The notes under the pieces are model-generated. The model worked only from the letters and a program-made list of their open reading frames with translations, was not told the DNA's origin and searched no databases. From Medicago truncatula (Eukaryota; Streptophyta; Magnoliopsida; Fabales; Fabaceae), in contig NC_053046.1 in assembly GCF_003473485.1 (NCBI RefSeq), forward strand, positions 37,781,832 through 37,845,831: a DNA stretch of 64,000 nt. Direction: 5' to 3'. Position numbers and translations under genes: made by a program. Shown piece by piece: positions 1-10,547 of the stretch (its first letter is position 1; each line of letters opens with the position of its first letter).

Positions 1-90
1 CTTTTTGATGATGACAAACAATAGTATTTAAAATGTTCAATTGATGTTGATCTAATTAATAAGTTGACTACTGGGGCAGAGGTTTGTAAG

Positions 91-270
91 CTCCCCCTGA
101 GTCTAATAGATCTTTAAGGTGAGGTTTGTAAGCTCCCCCTAAGTTCTATTCTTATTAATTAAATTTCAATAAAATACTTATAAAATCAAATCAGAAGTAT
201 TTAAAAGAAATTTAGAAGTGGTTATAGTAGGGCTCAGTGCCTTAAAAAATACTATACATTTACTCCCCCT
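91..270 (-). other. Three repeated polypurine tracts (AGGGGGAG)
   Basis: The octamer CTCCCCCT (AGGGGGAG on the element's sense strand) occurs at 91-98, 133-140 and 263-270. The first two sit in near-identical context (GGTTTGTAAG before each). The third is next to a GTCATCAACAAAAAG-like string similar to bases 1-13. Multiple tracts upstream of the 3' LTR are characteristic of sireviruses and prime plus-strand DNA synthesis. Confidence 0.8.
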
Positions 271-488
271 TTTGTCATCAACAAAAAGAATAGAAACAAA
301 AGAAAGAGTATCAGAGCAAGCAGCATTAAAAACAGTAAATATCATCAGAGTTAAAGCTTGTAAAACATATTGAAGGTGAAAAAGCACAAGATCCAGAAAC
401 AATGATAATATATATAAAGAAAGATTAAGATACAAAGACACAGCTACTAAGAACAAAAGTAAAAAACAAGCTAGAGTTGGGTGTGCAA

Positions 489-1991
489 CTAAGGTTGGGC
501 TTGCTTATACAACTGTTCTAAGAGATACTTGATCTGATCATCCTTCTTCTGAAGTAGCTCATCCTTTTCCCTCATTCTTCTTTTATATCCAGCCTGAATT
601 CTAGCAGCCCTAGTGATGTACTCTTCTTCTGGATAGAAAGGAGTGATGTCCAGCAGAGGCACAAAATTCAGCTCTTTCTCCTTAGCTGCTTCATGCATAT
701 CATCCAAAAGCTTCTTCAGCATAGCAGAGTGAGATGACACACATTTAGTTCTAAGCTGATCCAGCAGCTCATCAAAGCTCTTCTGTAGATCCATCCACTG
801 ATCATAATAGTGAATAGGAGGTACAGGAACTGTTCTGCGAAGAATCAGTGTCTGAATCTCATCACTAAGTCTGATCAGTTGTTCCTCTATATACTCAGAC
901 TCCAGGATATGGTCAGGGATGAGTGAAGGTTCAGTTTGAGTTGTATTTGATGTGGAAGGTTGGTCAGAGGTTAAGTCTATTATAGTGGGTGAATCTGGTT
1001 GTTGTTGTTGTTCTGTTGTTTGGTCAGAAGGTATATGTTGGTCAGAAGTTGTTTGGTCAGGAGCAACTTGTTCAGAAGCAGTTTGCTCCTGAACAGTTTG
1101 CTCAGGGATGGTTTGGGTTTCTGTTTGGGTTTCCAAGACAGTCTTTTCAGAAACTGTCTTAGAGGCCTTAGTGGGTGTTGGTTGCATTTCACCACCTAGA
1201 TGTTTTTCTAAGTTGTGAAGGGTTGAGGATTCTTGGTGTTGGGGGGTTTCTGAAGTAGTTGCATCTGAAGCTACTTCAGAGGCTTTTTGTGGAGATTGAT
1301 TATTTGGTGAGTTTGTTTGGGTAGGTTCAGGTTGTTGTATACTAACAGGTTCTGGAGTATCTGGATATAGTGGATGAGTAGTAGGCAAATTGAATTTCTC
1401 ACAAAGTTTTATCCTATTTTTTGAAAATTCTATTTGAGTACTCTCATAGTCAAGTGTTCCAAATTCTGTTAGTTTGGTAGGTTTGGTTTTTAGAAGCTTG
1501 TCTATATGTTGGCTAAGGGGTTGGTCATCTGATTCTGTGGATGATGAAGAGGGTGAAGAGGGTAGAGATAGAGACTGAGTATTAGTTGGAGCTTTAGATG
1601 GATTACCTGAGGACTGAGCTTCTGGATGAATTGCTTCTGGAGCTTTTGAAACTGGTTCTGATGAAGTTGTTCCTGAAGCTTGCTTATTCTTCAAGGCTTG
1701 AGAAAGCAGAGTTGCTCCATACTGAACAGTTTCTAACTCAGACGCTAAAGCAGCAATGTCAGGAGTAGGCACATACCCTGCAGCCTTGAGACGCTCATCC
1801 CTATCTTTCTCAAACAGTTCCTTCAACCTTTTCTTCTCTGCTATCTTGGATGCAGAAACCTCCCTAGCATACTGCCTCATTTCTTCAGTCATTTCGAAAC
1901 TGGGCATGACTATGGGCTCAGAAGTTGCAGTCCTTTTTGCCTTCTTGGGGCTTGAGTCTTCATCCCAGTTCTCTTCCAGTTCTTTCAACAT
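489..1991 (-). CDS. Envelope-like region, second part (500 aa, same frame as upstream part)
   Basis: This ORF starts with ATG at 1991, directly after the TAA (1992-1994) that ends the 493-aa ORF, and is in the same frame. It is low in complexity: a middle region rich in Ser, Thr, Pro, Gln and Glu with degenerate repeats built on EQT/SEQ/SDQ (roughly residues 260-340), then a charged helical C-terminus (REKDEL...KKDDQIKYLLEQL) that looks like a coiled coil. No catalytic motif or clear membrane span is visible. Sirevirus env-like proteins are known to be coiled-coil rich and poorly conserved. It may be a separate product, a read-through extension, or the back half of one ORF broken by a stop. 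Confidence 0.7.
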   Translation of the reverse strand: MLKELEENWDEDSSPKKAKRTATSEPIVMPSFEMTEEMRQYAREVSASKIAEKKRLKELFEKDRDERLKAAGYVPTPDIAALASELETVQYGATLLSQALKNKQASGTTSSEPVSKAPEAIHPEAQSSGNPSKAPTNTQSLSLPSSPSSSSTESDDQPLSQHIDKLLKTKPTKLTEFGTLDYESTQIEFSKNRIKLCEKFNLPTTHPLYPDTPEPVSIQQPEPTQTNSPNNQSPQKASEVASDATTSETPQHQESSTLHNLEKHLGGEMQPTPTKASKTVSEKTVLETQTETQTIPEQTVQEQTASEQVAPDQTTSDQHIPSDQTTEQQQQPDSPTIIDLTSDQPSTSNTTQTEPSLIPDHILESEYIEEQLIRLSDEIQTLILRRTVPVPPIHYYDQWMDLQKSFDELLDQLRTKCVSSHSAMLKKLLDDMHEAAKEKELNFVPLLDITPFYPEEEYITRAARIQAGYKRRMREKDELLQKKDDQIKYLLEQLYKQAQP

Positions 1992-3473
1992 TTATTCCCT
2001 TCTTCCTTCAGCTGTCTTCAGATTTCTTGTTAAATTAGACCTCTTCCTTTTGATGGTCTGAAGAGCAGCTTCTCTTTTATTTTTGGGACTTGAAGGCTTT
2101 TCAGAAGCAGCTTGATCAGAAGAAGCTTGTTCAGAACCAGTTTGTTCAGAAGCAGGCTGTTCTGCTGTTTCTTGAGTACTCCTAGTCCTTTTACTGATAA
2201 GAGGGACATCATCCAAATCCTCCACTTCCTCAAGAATGGTGGACATAGCAGATTTTTCCTTCTTGACTTTCTTATGCTTCTGAGCACCCACCTCAGTAGC
2301 ATCTTCAGCAAGGTATTCTTCCTTGGTGATCTGCTTCTTTTTAGATTTTCTGCCTTTGGCCACAGGCAGATCACCACCATACATTTCTTCTGGGATATCT
2401 TTCAGGCTGATTTTCTTGTTGTAGCTCTTGTAGTAGTCCAAGATGTAGGCCCTCTGCACATCCAGGGGATCTTTCTTGCAGATGGGGATGTGATGAGTGA
2501 CTAGATCAGATATGACATCAGATTCATGCATATCTGTATCTAGTTTCCTGCATGTTGAAATCAGCCTCATCTTGACTAGAGTTGCCCCATTGATTATTTT
2601 TCCTGTGACTGCTCTCAGCTTCTGATTATCATAAATACCCACGTCTTTCAGGGCACTTAGGAGTTCTCCTTCTTGAAAGATTATGGAGAGCAGCCTACCA
2701 TAAGGAACGTACTTCCTGTTCTCCATCTGACTCTTCTTGAGTTCCTTGATCATGTATTTAAACATATACTTAGGAACGTTCATTGTTGTTTCCTGAGAGA
2801 TGGTGTGATGCAGAAAGACTTTGTGACCAAGTGAAGGTTGATCACTTCCTCCACCTTTGGGAAAAATGTTTTCATTCTGGATCTTCAGCAGCATTTTCTT
2901 TTCCATGCTTAAGGTGCTGTAAGGCTTAGCATCCTTTGATCCGTAGATAGTGTTGTTTACTATTTCCTTCCAAGGGCTTGTTCTGGGGTTAGGAATCTCT
3001 TCTCCATCGTATGTCCCAGAAGCATCTCTCCTCATAGCTTGAGCAATCACTTGCTCATTGATTGTTACAGGAATCCCCATGACGTTTGATCTAATCTCAG
3101 TCCCAGTGAAGGCGAGTAGACCCATTTCTTCTCTGGTTTTTCCCTCCAAAGTAGGATCAACCAGAATCATCTGAGCTTCTTCCTGTTTAGCAGCAACTTT
3201 GTCAAACACTGAAGCTCTTACCCAGAATTGTCTGACAAGCACTTCATAAGTAGGACCGTTGAGAAGACTGAAGTAACTCATTAGCTTCTGCTTCTTGTAG
3301 AATCTTACCAAGTCGCACCCATGGTGAGTTAGAGAAGTGAAATCCACAGGATTTTCCGCTTGAATGATTAGCTCCCATTCCTCAATAGACATAGTTCTTC
3401 CTTTGATTTCATAAGCAGGAGTATCTATATCCATATTCGATGAAGAACCACCGGCAGAACTTGAAGATGCCAT
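1992..3473 (-). CDS. Envelope-like / 'putative plant transposon protein' region, first part (493 aa)
   Basis: The ATG at 3473 opens MASSSSAGGSSS, followed by a globular N-terminal domain (roughly residues 25-330, containing EEWELII and VRQFWVRASVFDK) and a Lys/Glu-rich linker with PASEQ/GSEQ/SSDQ repeats. The globular part resembles the 'putative plant transposon protein' domain annotated downstream of pol in many plant copia elements; this match is from memory. It lies 512 bases after pol and is not fused to it. It ends in TAA at 1992-1994, abutting the next ATG. Function unknown; virion or cell-surface roles have been suggested for the lineage but not shown. Confidence 0.72.
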   Translation of the reverse strand: MASSSSAGGSSSNMDIDTPAYEIKGRTMSIEEWELIIQAENPVDFTSLTHHGCDLVRFYKKQKLMSYFSLLNGPTYEVLVRQFWVRASVFDKVAAKQEEAQMILVDPTLEGKTREEMGLLAFTGTEIRSNVMGIPVTINEQVIAQAMRRDASGTYDGEEIPNPRTSPWKEIVNNTIYGSKDAKPYSTLSMEKKMLLKIQNENIFPKGGGSDQPSLGHKVFLHHTISQETTMNVPKYMFKYMIKELKKSQMENRKYVPYGRLLSIIFQEGELLSALKDVGIYDNQKLRAVTGKIINGATLVKMRLISTCRKLDTDMHESDVISDLVTHHIPICKKDPLDVQRAYILDYYKSYNKKISLKDIPEEMYGGDLPVAKGRKSKKKQITKEEYLAEDATEVGAQKHKKVKKEKSAMSTILEEVEDLDDVPLISKRTRSTQETAEQPASEQTGSEQASSDQAASEKPSSPKNKREAALQTIKRKRSNLTRNLKTAEGRRE

Positions 3474-3985
3474 TGATTTGAAGTAGAATTAGGGTTCTAA
3501 GGTGTTTTGAGAGGTTGAGAGAATGTGCTTACTTACACAGAGGGTTGAGAAGAAAAAATAGAAAGTGTTTGTTGTGAAGTGAGAAGTGTGTGAATTGACT
3601 TAGTGTTTTTATTAAAACGTTTGTAATTCAGAAGGGACAAACAAACACAGCATTAATGACAAATTGGGGGCGCGTGAAAGTATGTTAAAAAGCGAATAAA
3701 AACATCATTGCCCTTTTTGTTATACTCCAATACAAATAGACCACGTCAGAGACTCTTCAGAAAACTACTTTTTGGGTAATGGGACAGCTGTTACATAAAG
3801 TAACTACCAACGTTCCCACTAACCAAGCTTTTCAGAAGCAAAGAATAACTCTTTTGAAGTTTTAGTGCTGACGTCATCTTCAGAAGCACATTTTCCTCAG
3901 AACCTCAGTTAAGAGCTTCTGATGAACCAAAATGCTCCTGAATAAACTTCAGAACCAAACTTCTTATTCAGAGGCAAGCAATTTT
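3474..3985 (-). promoter_or_regulatory. Spacer between pol and env-like ORF, possible internal promoter
   Basis: This noncoding stretch holds TGACGTCA at 3869-3876 followed by ATCTTCAGAAGCA. The 5' LTR has a closely similar string at 10339 onward (TGACGTCATCTCTTCAGGAGCA). Nearer the env-like ATG lie a TTTTAATAAAAAC string (around 3611-3623) and pyrimidine-rich sequence typical of a 5' leader. The shared bZIP-type palindrome suggests that LTR-like enhancer sequence drives a separate env-like transcript; this is inference. Confidence 0.4.
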
Positions 3986-6900
3986 TCAATCAGACACAAA
4001 ATGCATGTTCAAATTTTTCTTAATAAAATCAAATCTTTCAACAGACAAAGGTTTTGTAAATATATCAGCCCATTGATGTTCAGTATCAATGAATTGTATA
4101 TCTAAAATTCCTTTTTGAACATAGTCTCTGATAAAATGGTGTTTGATTTCAATATGCTTGGCTCTTGAATGTAGAATTGGATTCTTTGACAAACAAATAG
4201 CAGCAGTATTATCACAATAAATGGGAATACTGTTAGCATTGATCTGATAGTCTTCCAACTGATGTTTCATCCAAAGTAGTTGTGTGCAACAACTTGCAGC
4301 TGAAATGTACTCTGCTTCTGCTGTAGACATAGCAATAGTTGCTTGTCTTTTGCTTGCCCAGGATATCAGATTCTCTCCCAGGAATTGACAATTTCCACTG
4401 GTTGATTTTCTTTCAATCCTATCACCAGCATAATCAGCATCACAGAATCCAATCAACTTATAATCTAGGGATTTCCTATACAGGAGTCCAAGATTAGTTG
4501 TTCCTTTCAGATACCTGAAGATTCTCTTAACTGCAGTTAAATGAGATTCTCTAGGATCTGATTGAAATCTTGCACACAAGCATACACTGAATAAAATATC
4601 AGGTCTAGATGCAGTGAGGTATAACAGAGAACCAATCATACCTCTGTATAGCTTCTGGTCTACTACTGTTCCAGTATCTTCTTTGCTTAAGGTGCAGGTT
4701 GGATGCATTGGAGTGTTCATCACTTTACAATCTTCTAGCTTGAACTTCTTCAGAAGCTCCTTTGTATATTTTGTTTGATGAACATATACTCCTTCTTTAC
4801 TTTGGTTGATTTGAATTCCCAGAAAGAATTTCAATTCTCCCATCATACTCATTTCAAATTCATCCTGCATTAACTTAGAAAATTCTTTGCAAAGAGATGC
4901 ATTAGTAGAACCAAATATTATATCATCAACATATATTTGCACAATCAAAATATCTTTCTTAAGAGTCCTTCTGAAGAGTGTTGTGTCAACTTGTCCTCTT
5001 TCAAAATCATTTTTAATTAAGAAATTACTTAGTCTATCATACCAAGCTCTGGGAGCTTGTTTCAAGCCATATAGTGATTTCTTAAGTTTATAAACATGGT
5101 CAGGATGCTTAAGATCCTCAAACCCAGGAGGTTGTTTAACATACACTTCTTCTTCAATGACACCATTAAGAAAGGCACTTTTGACATCCATTTGATATAA
5201 TATTATGCCATGATTAATTGCGTAGGATAGAAGTAACCTGATTGCTTCCAATCTTGCAACTGGAGCAAATGTTTCAGTGTAATCAATGCCTTCTTGTTGA
5301 TTGTAGCCTTGAGCAACAAGTCTGGCTTTGTTTCTGGTTACTTCTCGTTGTTCATTCAGCTTGTTTTTGAATACCCATTTTGTTCCAATAATGTTCTTCT
5401 GAAAAGGTTTGGGTACCAGATCCCACACATCATTCCTTTGGAATTGATTTAGCTCTTCTTGCATAGCTAATATCCATCCATCATCTGTGAGAGCTTCTTC
5501 AATAGTTTTAGGCTCAATTACTGAAAGCAGTCCTATTAATGACTCTTCTTGTCTAAAATGTGATCTTGTTCTTCTAGGACTATCTTTGCTTCCAATGATT
5601 AGCTCCTCAGGATGTGAAGATTTGTGCTTGAATTTAGGTTGAATAACCTGCTGAGTGTTATCTTGAAAGTCCTCAGAAGCAATTTCATTCTGTACTTTTG
5701 AGCTAGGTTCTGCTTCTGAATTAGACTCAGCTTCTGGAGTGATTTCAGTTTCTGGACTAGATTCAACTTCTGTATACTTTTCAGAATCAGAAGGTTGATC
5801 AGATTCTGATGCATCTTCAGAATCAGTTGTACCTGCATTACTTTCACTTTGCTCTGAAGTTTTACTTCCAGGCTCTCTATCATCAAATTTTACATGCATA
5901 GATTCTTCAACACATTGTGTTTCTGAATTATACACTCTGTATGCCTTTGACCTTTCAGAGTAACCTAAAAAGATTCCTCTTTGAGCCTTGGCATCAAATT
6001 TCTTCAGATAGTCTTTAGTGTTTAAGATGTAACAAGTACATCCAAACTGATGAAAGTAAGAGATATTGGGTCTTCTTCCTTTAAAGAGTTCATATGCTGT
6101 TTTCTCCAACATAGGTCTGATATAGATCCTATTTTGAATATAACATGAAGTATTGACTGCTTCTGCCCAAAAATGTTTAGCTAAGTTGTTTTCATGGATC
6201 ATGGTTCTGGCCATTTCTTGTAAGGTTCTGTTCTTTCTTTCTACAACCCCATTTTGTTGTGGAGTTCTAGGAGAAGAAAACTCATGGAGAATCCCATGTT
6301 TTTCACAAAAAAGTTCAAATGGCTCATTTTCAAATTCTCCACCATGATCACTTCTGACTTTCAAAATTTTCAATTCTTTTTCAGATTGTATTTGAGTGCA
6401 GAAGCTGCTAAACACTTCACATGCATAGTCTTTACTTTTAATGAATTTTACCCAAGTCCATCTGCTGTAATCATCAACAATGACTAATCCATATTTACTT
6501 CCATATAAGGATGCAGTGTTAACTGGACCAAAAAGATCAATATGGAGTAATTCTAAGGGTCTGGAGGTTGATACGATGTCTTTAGATTTGAAAGAACTTT
6601 TCACAATTTTCCCTTTCTGACATGCACCACAAAGTGCATCTGAATGATAATCAATGTTAGGCAATCCTTTGACCAGTTGTAACTTGCTAATTTTAGAAAT
6701 TAATCTCCAATTAGCATGTCCCAACCTTTTATGCCATACCCATTTTTTATCATTCATTGACAGAAGGCAAACTACCTTCTGATCAGCCAGATCAGAGAAA
6801 TTTATTTTATAGACATTCTCAACTCTCTTTCCCTTGAATGTAATGGATTTGTCATCCTTGTTGACTAGTGTGCAGTTGGTCTTACTGAACGTTACATCAT

Positions 6901-7165
6901 ACCCATTGTCACAAAATTGACTTATGCTCAATAGGTTATGCTTCAGACCATCTACTAGCCACACATTATTAATTGAGATGGAGGAATTACCAATAGTACC
7001 TGTACCAATGATCTTTCCAGTTTGGTTGCCACCAAACTTCACTTCTCCTCCATCTTTCATTGTAAGGGTAAGGAACAAAGCTTTCTCTCCAGTCATGTGC
7101 CTTGAACATCCGCTGTCTAGGTACCATGACCTTTGTTTCTCTCTTGCGCTTAAGCACACCTGCAT
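3986..7165 (-). CDS. pol: Pol polyprotein (protease, integrase, reverse transcriptase, RNase H), 1059 aa
   Basis: Domains in order: aspartic protease motif [13 protein letters not shown] near residue 14; GAG-pre-integrase with [10 protein letters not shown] near 143 and the following C-x2-C of the HHCC finger; integrase core with HIDLFGP near 209, VDDYSRW and the ERKNRTLQ block containing the catalytic Glu; reverse transcriptase with [19 protein letters not shown] and the YVDD active site near 740; RNase H with [16 protein letters not shown] and YCDNTAA; end at ADIFTKPL. No internal stop is present. The frame is +1 relative to gag and overlaps gag's 3' end by 179 bases. All canonical catalytic residues I looked for are present, so the copy may encode a working enzyme set. 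Confidence 0.95.
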   Translation of the reverse strand: MQVCLSAREKQRSWYLDSGCSRHMTGEKALFLTLTMKDGGEVKFGGNQTGKIIGTGTIGNSSISINNVWLVDGLKHNLLSISQFCDNGYDVTFSKTNCTLVNKDDKSITFKGKRVENVYKINFSDLADQKVVCLLSMNDKKWVWHKRLGHANWRLISKISKLQLVKGLPNIDYHSDALCGACQKGKIVKSSFKSKDIVSTSRPLELLHIDLFGPVNTASLYGSKYGLVIVDDYSRWTWVKFIKSKDYACEVFSSFCTQIQSEKELKILKVRSDHGGEFENEPFELFCEKHGILHEFSSPRTPQQNGVVERKNRTLQEMARTMIHENNLAKHFWAEAVNTSCYIQNRIYIRPMLEKTAYELFKGRRPNISYFHQFGCTCYILNTKDYLKKFDAKAQRGIFLGYSERSKAYRVYNSETQCVEESMHVKFDDREPGSKTSEQSESNAGTTDSEDASESDQPSDSEKYTEVESSPETEITPEAESNSEAEPSSKVQNEIASEDFQDNTQQVIQPKFKHKSSHPEELIIGSKDSPRRTRSHFRQEESLIGLLSVIEPKTIEEALTDDGWILAMQEELNQFQRNDVWDLVPKPFQKNIIGTKWVFKNKLNEQREVTRNKARLVAQGYNQQEGIDYTETFAPVARLEAIRLLLSYAINHGIILYQMDVKSAFLNGVIEEEVYVKQPPGFEDLKHPDHVYKLKKSLYGLKQAPRAWYDRLSNFLIKNDFERGQVDTTLFRRTLKKDILIVQIYVDDIIFGSTNASLCKEFSKLMQDEFEMSMMGELKFFLGIQINQSKEGVYVHQTKYTKELLKKFKLEDCKVMNTPMHPTCTLSKEDTGTVVDQKLYRGMIGSLLYLTASRPDILFSVCLCARFQSDPRESHLTAVKRIFRYLKGTTNLGLLYRKSLDYKLIGFCDADYAGDRIERKSTSGNCQFLGENLISWASKRQATIAMSTAEAEYISAASCCTQLLWMKHQLEDYQINANSIPIYCDNTAAICLSKNPILHSRAKHIEIKHHFIRDYVQKGILDIQFIDTEHQWADIFTKPLSVERFDFIKKNLNMHFVSD

Positions 7166-9224
7166 TTTTGGCCAATTCAGATTTAGGTACCCATATCTTC
7201 ATGGGTCCTTTTGGGTTAGTTTTGGAGGTTTTACTTTTCCTCCCTTGTACCTTAGGGTGAATTCTGAGTGGCTTCTGATCATTCAATACTTTAGGTTTGA
7301 CACCTTTTGGTATTGTTTTCTCAGAAGCAGTAGCTGCTTTGTTCTTCTGATCCTTTTGTTTTGGAATTTTAGATTCTGGTTTAATCAGATTCTGATGAAC
7401 AGGTTCTGATCTTTTCAGAATTTTAATCTTTTGACTCTTAGGATCAGATTTTGTCATTACCTTGATCTTAAGATTCTCTGGCTTTGATGTGATCTTAGCC
7501 TGTGAACCTGAAGCTTCAGGTTTTGACTGAACAGCAGTTATAGCATTTGTACCTTCAGGCACAAAGGTGGATTTCAATCCATCCTTGATACAATCACAGT
7601 AGCTCTTGAGACTGTATTCTTTGGATTTCTCCTCAGAATATCCAATCCCTTTGCCTTTGTTCTTGTATGTGCTGTAGATCATAGAAGCAACTTTGCTTCT
7701 GTCTATTCCAGCCATAATAAAATCATCCAAGGCAATCTCATGTTTATTGCCTGAACCTTTATCACATTTTTCTTGTAGCTTCTGACAAAGACTCTTGAGT
7801 CTATCTTCATATGTTGTTGATATGAGGTTAAACCCTTTGAGTTCTTCTTCAGAAGCTTTCAGTTCCAATAGAGTTGACTTTTGTTGTTTCATCAAATCAA
7901 CATATTTTTCTTTTAAATCTGTCAACTCATTGGTTCTGTGTTCAAACAGTGATAAAAGTTCTTTTAGAGAATCAACAAGTTCTTGTCTAGGGATTTTGGA
8001 ATATACCTCATTTTCATCTTCTGAATCTGATTCAGCTTCTGATACTGCTTCTGATGATACTGTTGCCACTAACCCCACGGCTGCCTTAGCATTATCATCA
8101 GCTTCTTCTTTATCAGAACCAGATTCACTATCCAAATCTTCCCAGGTCGCCATCAAGCTCTTTTTGATTTGCTTTCTGAATTTACTGGAATTGAAGCTTG
8201 ATTTCTTGGATTTGCCTTTAAACTTCTCCTTCTGAAGATCAGGGCAATCAGCAATGAAATGACCAGGCTTCTTACAATTGAAGCATCCCTTCTGATCTTC
8301 TTTCTTGGAGTTCTTGTAGCTACCTCTCTTGCTCAAAAATTTCTTCTGCTTCCTTGCCAGATACTCAAGCTTGTTGGACAGCATAGCCATTTTTACAGAT
8401 TGATCTTCATCAAAATCTCCATCAGGTGATTCTTCTTCAGATTCACTGGCTTTGTAGGCTTTGGAAGATTTTGAGATCTTTCCTTTAGATGGTAAAGCAA
8501 TGGATTTACTCTTCTTAGAGGTTTCATGCTCATTTAAACTCATTTCATGCACTTTGAGTGAGCTAACAAGATCTTCAACACTTAAAGTATTTAGATCCTT
8601 AGCTTCCTCAATAGCAGTTACTTTGGGTCTCCATCTTGAAGGTAAGCTTCTCAAAATCTTACTAACATGATCAGAAGCAACATAGCTTTTCTTCAGTATT
8701 TGCAATCCAGAAACTAAAGTTTGAAATCTTGAGTACATTTCTTCTATACTCTCATCATCCTTCATTCTGAAAAGTTCATACTGATGAACTAGCATCAAAG
8801 CTTTAGCCTCTTTTACTTTCTTGCTGCCTTCAAAGTTTGCACATAGAGAAGCAAACATAGCCTTCGCAGTAGATTTGTCACTCATTTTCATGTATTCGGT
8901 GCGAGGTATAGAAGCCACAATGATTCCTCTTATCTTGTGGTGTTTCTTATAAAGCTTCTTCTGAGCAGGAGTATGTATTCTTCTGTCTATAGCAGCTCCT
9001 TCTTCATCCAAATCCAGATCATCAACTCCATCTTCCAGTATATCCCATAGCTCTTCATCCAATCCCATGATAAAGCTGTACATATTAGTTTTCCACCATG
9101 AAAACTCTTCTGGATCTCCATTAAACTTTGGAGCTTTTCCAGAGTCTGTTTTCTTGTCAGCAGTATCATAGTCATGCTTGACACTTGTGTATTTTGTAGT
9201 AACTGATTCCTCATCTCCAGACAT
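6987..9224 (-). CDS. gag: Gag polyprotein, 745 aa
   Basis: The ATG at 9224 lies 57 bases past the primer binding site. The N-terminal third carries a copia capsid-type region ([30 protein letters not shown]). A CCHC knuckle, [14 protein letters not shown] (C-x2-C-x4-H-x4-C), lies near residue 313, followed by acidic Ser-rich and Lys-rich segments. At over 700 residues it is long for a copia gag, as sirevirus gags often are. The last 60 or so residues overlap pol in another frame: the sequence in pol frame reads the conserved protease start, so gag's own tail ([15 protein letters not shown]) is probably out-of-frame translation after a shift point. Confidence 0.9.
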   Translation of the reverse strand: MSGDEESVTTKYTSVKHDYDTADKKTDSGKAPKFNGDPEEFSWWKTNMYSFIMGLDEELWDILEDGVDDLDLDEEGAAIDRRIHTPAQKKLYKKHHKIRGIIVASIPRTEYMKMSDKSTAKAMFASLCANFEGSKKVKEAKALMLVHQYELFRMKDDESIEEMYSRFQTLVSGLQILKKSYVASDHVSKILRSLPSRWRPKVTAIEEAKDLNTLSVEDLVSSLKVHEMSLNEHETSKKSKSIALPSKGKISKSSKAYKASESEEESPDGDFDEDQSVKMAMLSNKLEYLARKQKKFLSKRGSYKNSKKEDQKGCFNCKKPGHFIADCPDLQKEKFKGKSKKSSFNSSKFRKQIKKSLMATWEDLDSESGSDKEEADDNAKAAVGLVATVSSEAVSEAESDSEDENEVYSKIPRQELVDSLKELLSLFEHRTNELTDLKEKYVDLMKQQKSTLLELKASEEELKGFNLISTTYEDRLKSLCQKLQEKCDKGSGNKHEIALDDFIMAGIDRSKVASMIYSTYKNKGKGIGYSEEKSKEYSLKSYCDCIKDGLKSTFVPEGTNAITAVQSKPEASGSQAKITSKPENLKIKVMTKSDPKSQKIKILKRSEPVHQNLIKPESKIPKQKDQKNKAATASEKTIPKGVKPKVLNDQKPLRIHPKVQGRKSKTSKTNPKGPMKIWVPKSELAKNAGVLKRKRETKVMVPRQRMFKAHDWRESFVPYPYNERWRRSEVWWQPNWKDHWYRYYW

Positions 9225-9280
9225 ATTTTTCTAATAGATCTTGAACTGTAACACGGTTAAGTGCTGTGATAACAGAGCAA

Positions 9281-9292
9281 GCTCTGATACCA
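9281..9292 (-). other. Primer binding site, initiator tRNA-Met type
   Basis: On the minus strand this reads TGGTATCAGAGC, the classic plant copia primer site complementary to the 3' end of initiator tRNA-Met. It sits two bases (AT) inside the end of the 5' LTR. Confidence 0.92.
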
Positions 9293-9588
9293 ATTGAAGG
9301 TGAAAAACACAAGAAGGGGGGGTTGAATTGTGTTTTCTTTTTCTCTTAAAAAATACTTCTTCTGATAAAACTTCAGAAGCAGTTTGATTGCTTCTGATGA
9401 AATGATCAGAGTTAGATTGCAGCGGAAAAGAACAGAGCAGAGAAAAGAAAGACAAAGACACAAGCAGTTATCCTGGTTCCTTCCACAACACGGAAGTAGT
9501 CCAGTCCCCCTTGCACTTCCAAGGAGATTTCACTATAATCACAAAGATTACAACTGCTCAATACTTTCTAAGTATGAGACTTCACAAA

Positions 9589-9680
9589 AATGCTCAAGCA
9601 CACACGCAAGAGTCTTCCAATGCTCAAGCACTAAGCAAGAGACTTCTAATGCTCAAGCACGCAGGCAAGAGACTTCTAAT
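9589..9680 (-). repeat. Tandem repeat in LTR, about three 29-30 bp units
   Basis: TGCTCAAGCA recurs at 9591, 9621 and 9650, each followed by GCAAGAG(A/T)CTTC-like sequence. The units are imperfect. The block lies downstream of the TATA box, so it would be transcribed in the R/U5 part of the LTR. Confidence 0.8.
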
Positions 9681-9893
9681 CAAACAAAAAATACAGAGAA
9701 TTGAGTTTGAATTGAACACTTGATATACAATCAGTGGTGTTCACAATACAATACAGAAAAGACTCTAGACTTTGAATTTCTAGGTTGTATCAAATCAGTG
9801 CAGAAATTCAGTGTGCTTTGTAGAATCAAATTGACAGAGTTTTGGCGCTTTTGAACTTATGTATCTCTATCTACAATCTTCAAGTCTTCACTC

Positions 9894-9903
9894 CTTTATA
9901 TAG
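9894..9903 (-). promoter_or_regulatory. LTR TATA box
   Basis: CTATATAAAG on the minus strand, in the GC-richer context CACGCCTCTATATAAAGGAG. It is the best core promoter in the LTR. Transcription should start about 30 bases downstream, near 9865. Confidence 0.75.
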
Positions 9904-10276
9904 AGGCGTGAAAGAGACGTTGAGATAATCAGCACGTCTAAAGAGTCGTTTGAAATCCTTTGATTATCCACCAGTGATCCTTTGCCTGATTTGGGTGTAG
10001 TCCTTTGAAGAATAAGCTTCAAATTCATTCCCATCTTGAGTGTACAAATTCTGCAGGCATGGCTGTTGTTTTGTCTTGTAGCGTAGACAGAAAACAGAGT
10101 AGTGGAGGTAGTGGTTGTACACTTGTACTTTGTCAACTCTATTAATGAGAGACAAGTGGTCAGTGCTATCCATATATCCGTTGATACATCCCTTTCAATT
10201 CTTCGTTCTTCGTTGATAAGACTGAATTGAGAATCAGCTACTTTGAATCTTCAGTTTGATTAAAGGATCAAATGTA

Positions 10277-10346
10277 GCTTCTGGTGAAGATATTGCTTCT
10301 GATGAAAACTTTTGCTTCTGATGACTTTCTGCTTCTGATGACGTCA
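10277..10346 (-). promoter_or_regulatory. U3 cluster: four GCTTCTG(A/G)TGA units and a TGACGTCA palindrome
   Basis: GCTTCTGRTGA units start at 10277, 10295, 10314 and 10331 on the plus strand, spaced 17-19 bases. The last unit runs into TGACGTCA (10339-10346), a palindromic bZIP/TGA-factor-type site. Repeated enhancer-like units in U3 are common in plant copia elements. Function here is inferred. Confidence 0.55.
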
Positions 10347-10547
10347 TCTCTTCAGGAGCAGTTTTCTTCAGATGCTCAGAATTTCTTTTTCTTTCCATTG
10401 TTCTTCCAAGACCTATTGAAATAACTTGAGTAGCCTTTGGTCCTGTACACTTGAACAATTATTAGTAATAACCAATTGACAATTTTTAATACCTTGTTAT
10501 CATCAAAACTTAATAAGGTTCATTGTGAAACACATTTTGTTCCAACA

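Larger units (their letters stand above)
1..10547 (-). mobile_element. Sirevirus-type Ty1/copia LTR retrotransposon, 3' LTR outside window
   Basis: Read on the minus strand the order is 5' LTR (10547-9295), primer binding site, gag, pol with protease-integrase-RT-RNase H order (the copia order), an envelope-like region in two in-frame parts, and three polypurine tracts. An env-like region after pol and repeated purine tracts are known marks of the Sirevirus lineage (SIRE1 group). The right end is TG/CA-bounded and followed by ACTCA (10548-10552), the expected 5-bp target duplication; its partner lies outside the window. Bases 1-13 read on the minus strand as CATCATCAAAAAG, which in this lineage usually runs directly into the final purine tract and LTR, so the 3' LTR probably starts within about 20 bases of the edge (inference). 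gag and pol are long and open, suggesting a young copy. Confidence 0.93.
9295..10547 (-). repeat. 5' LTR of the sirevirus (1253 bp)
   Basis: On the minus strand the LTR opens TGTTGGAACAAAATG at 10547 and ends CACCTTCA at 9295, just before the primer site. It contains a TATA box (9894-9903), a tandem repeat downstream of it, and a cluster of GCTTCTGA octamers in the upstream (U3) part. Identity to the 3' LTR cannot be measured because that copy is outside the window. Confidence 0.92.

Noticed and set aside
999-2061. Plus-strand ORFs across the env-like region
   Set aside because: They are antisense shadows of repetitive minus-strand codons (Leu/Phe-rich mirror of Gln/Glu/Lys repeats).
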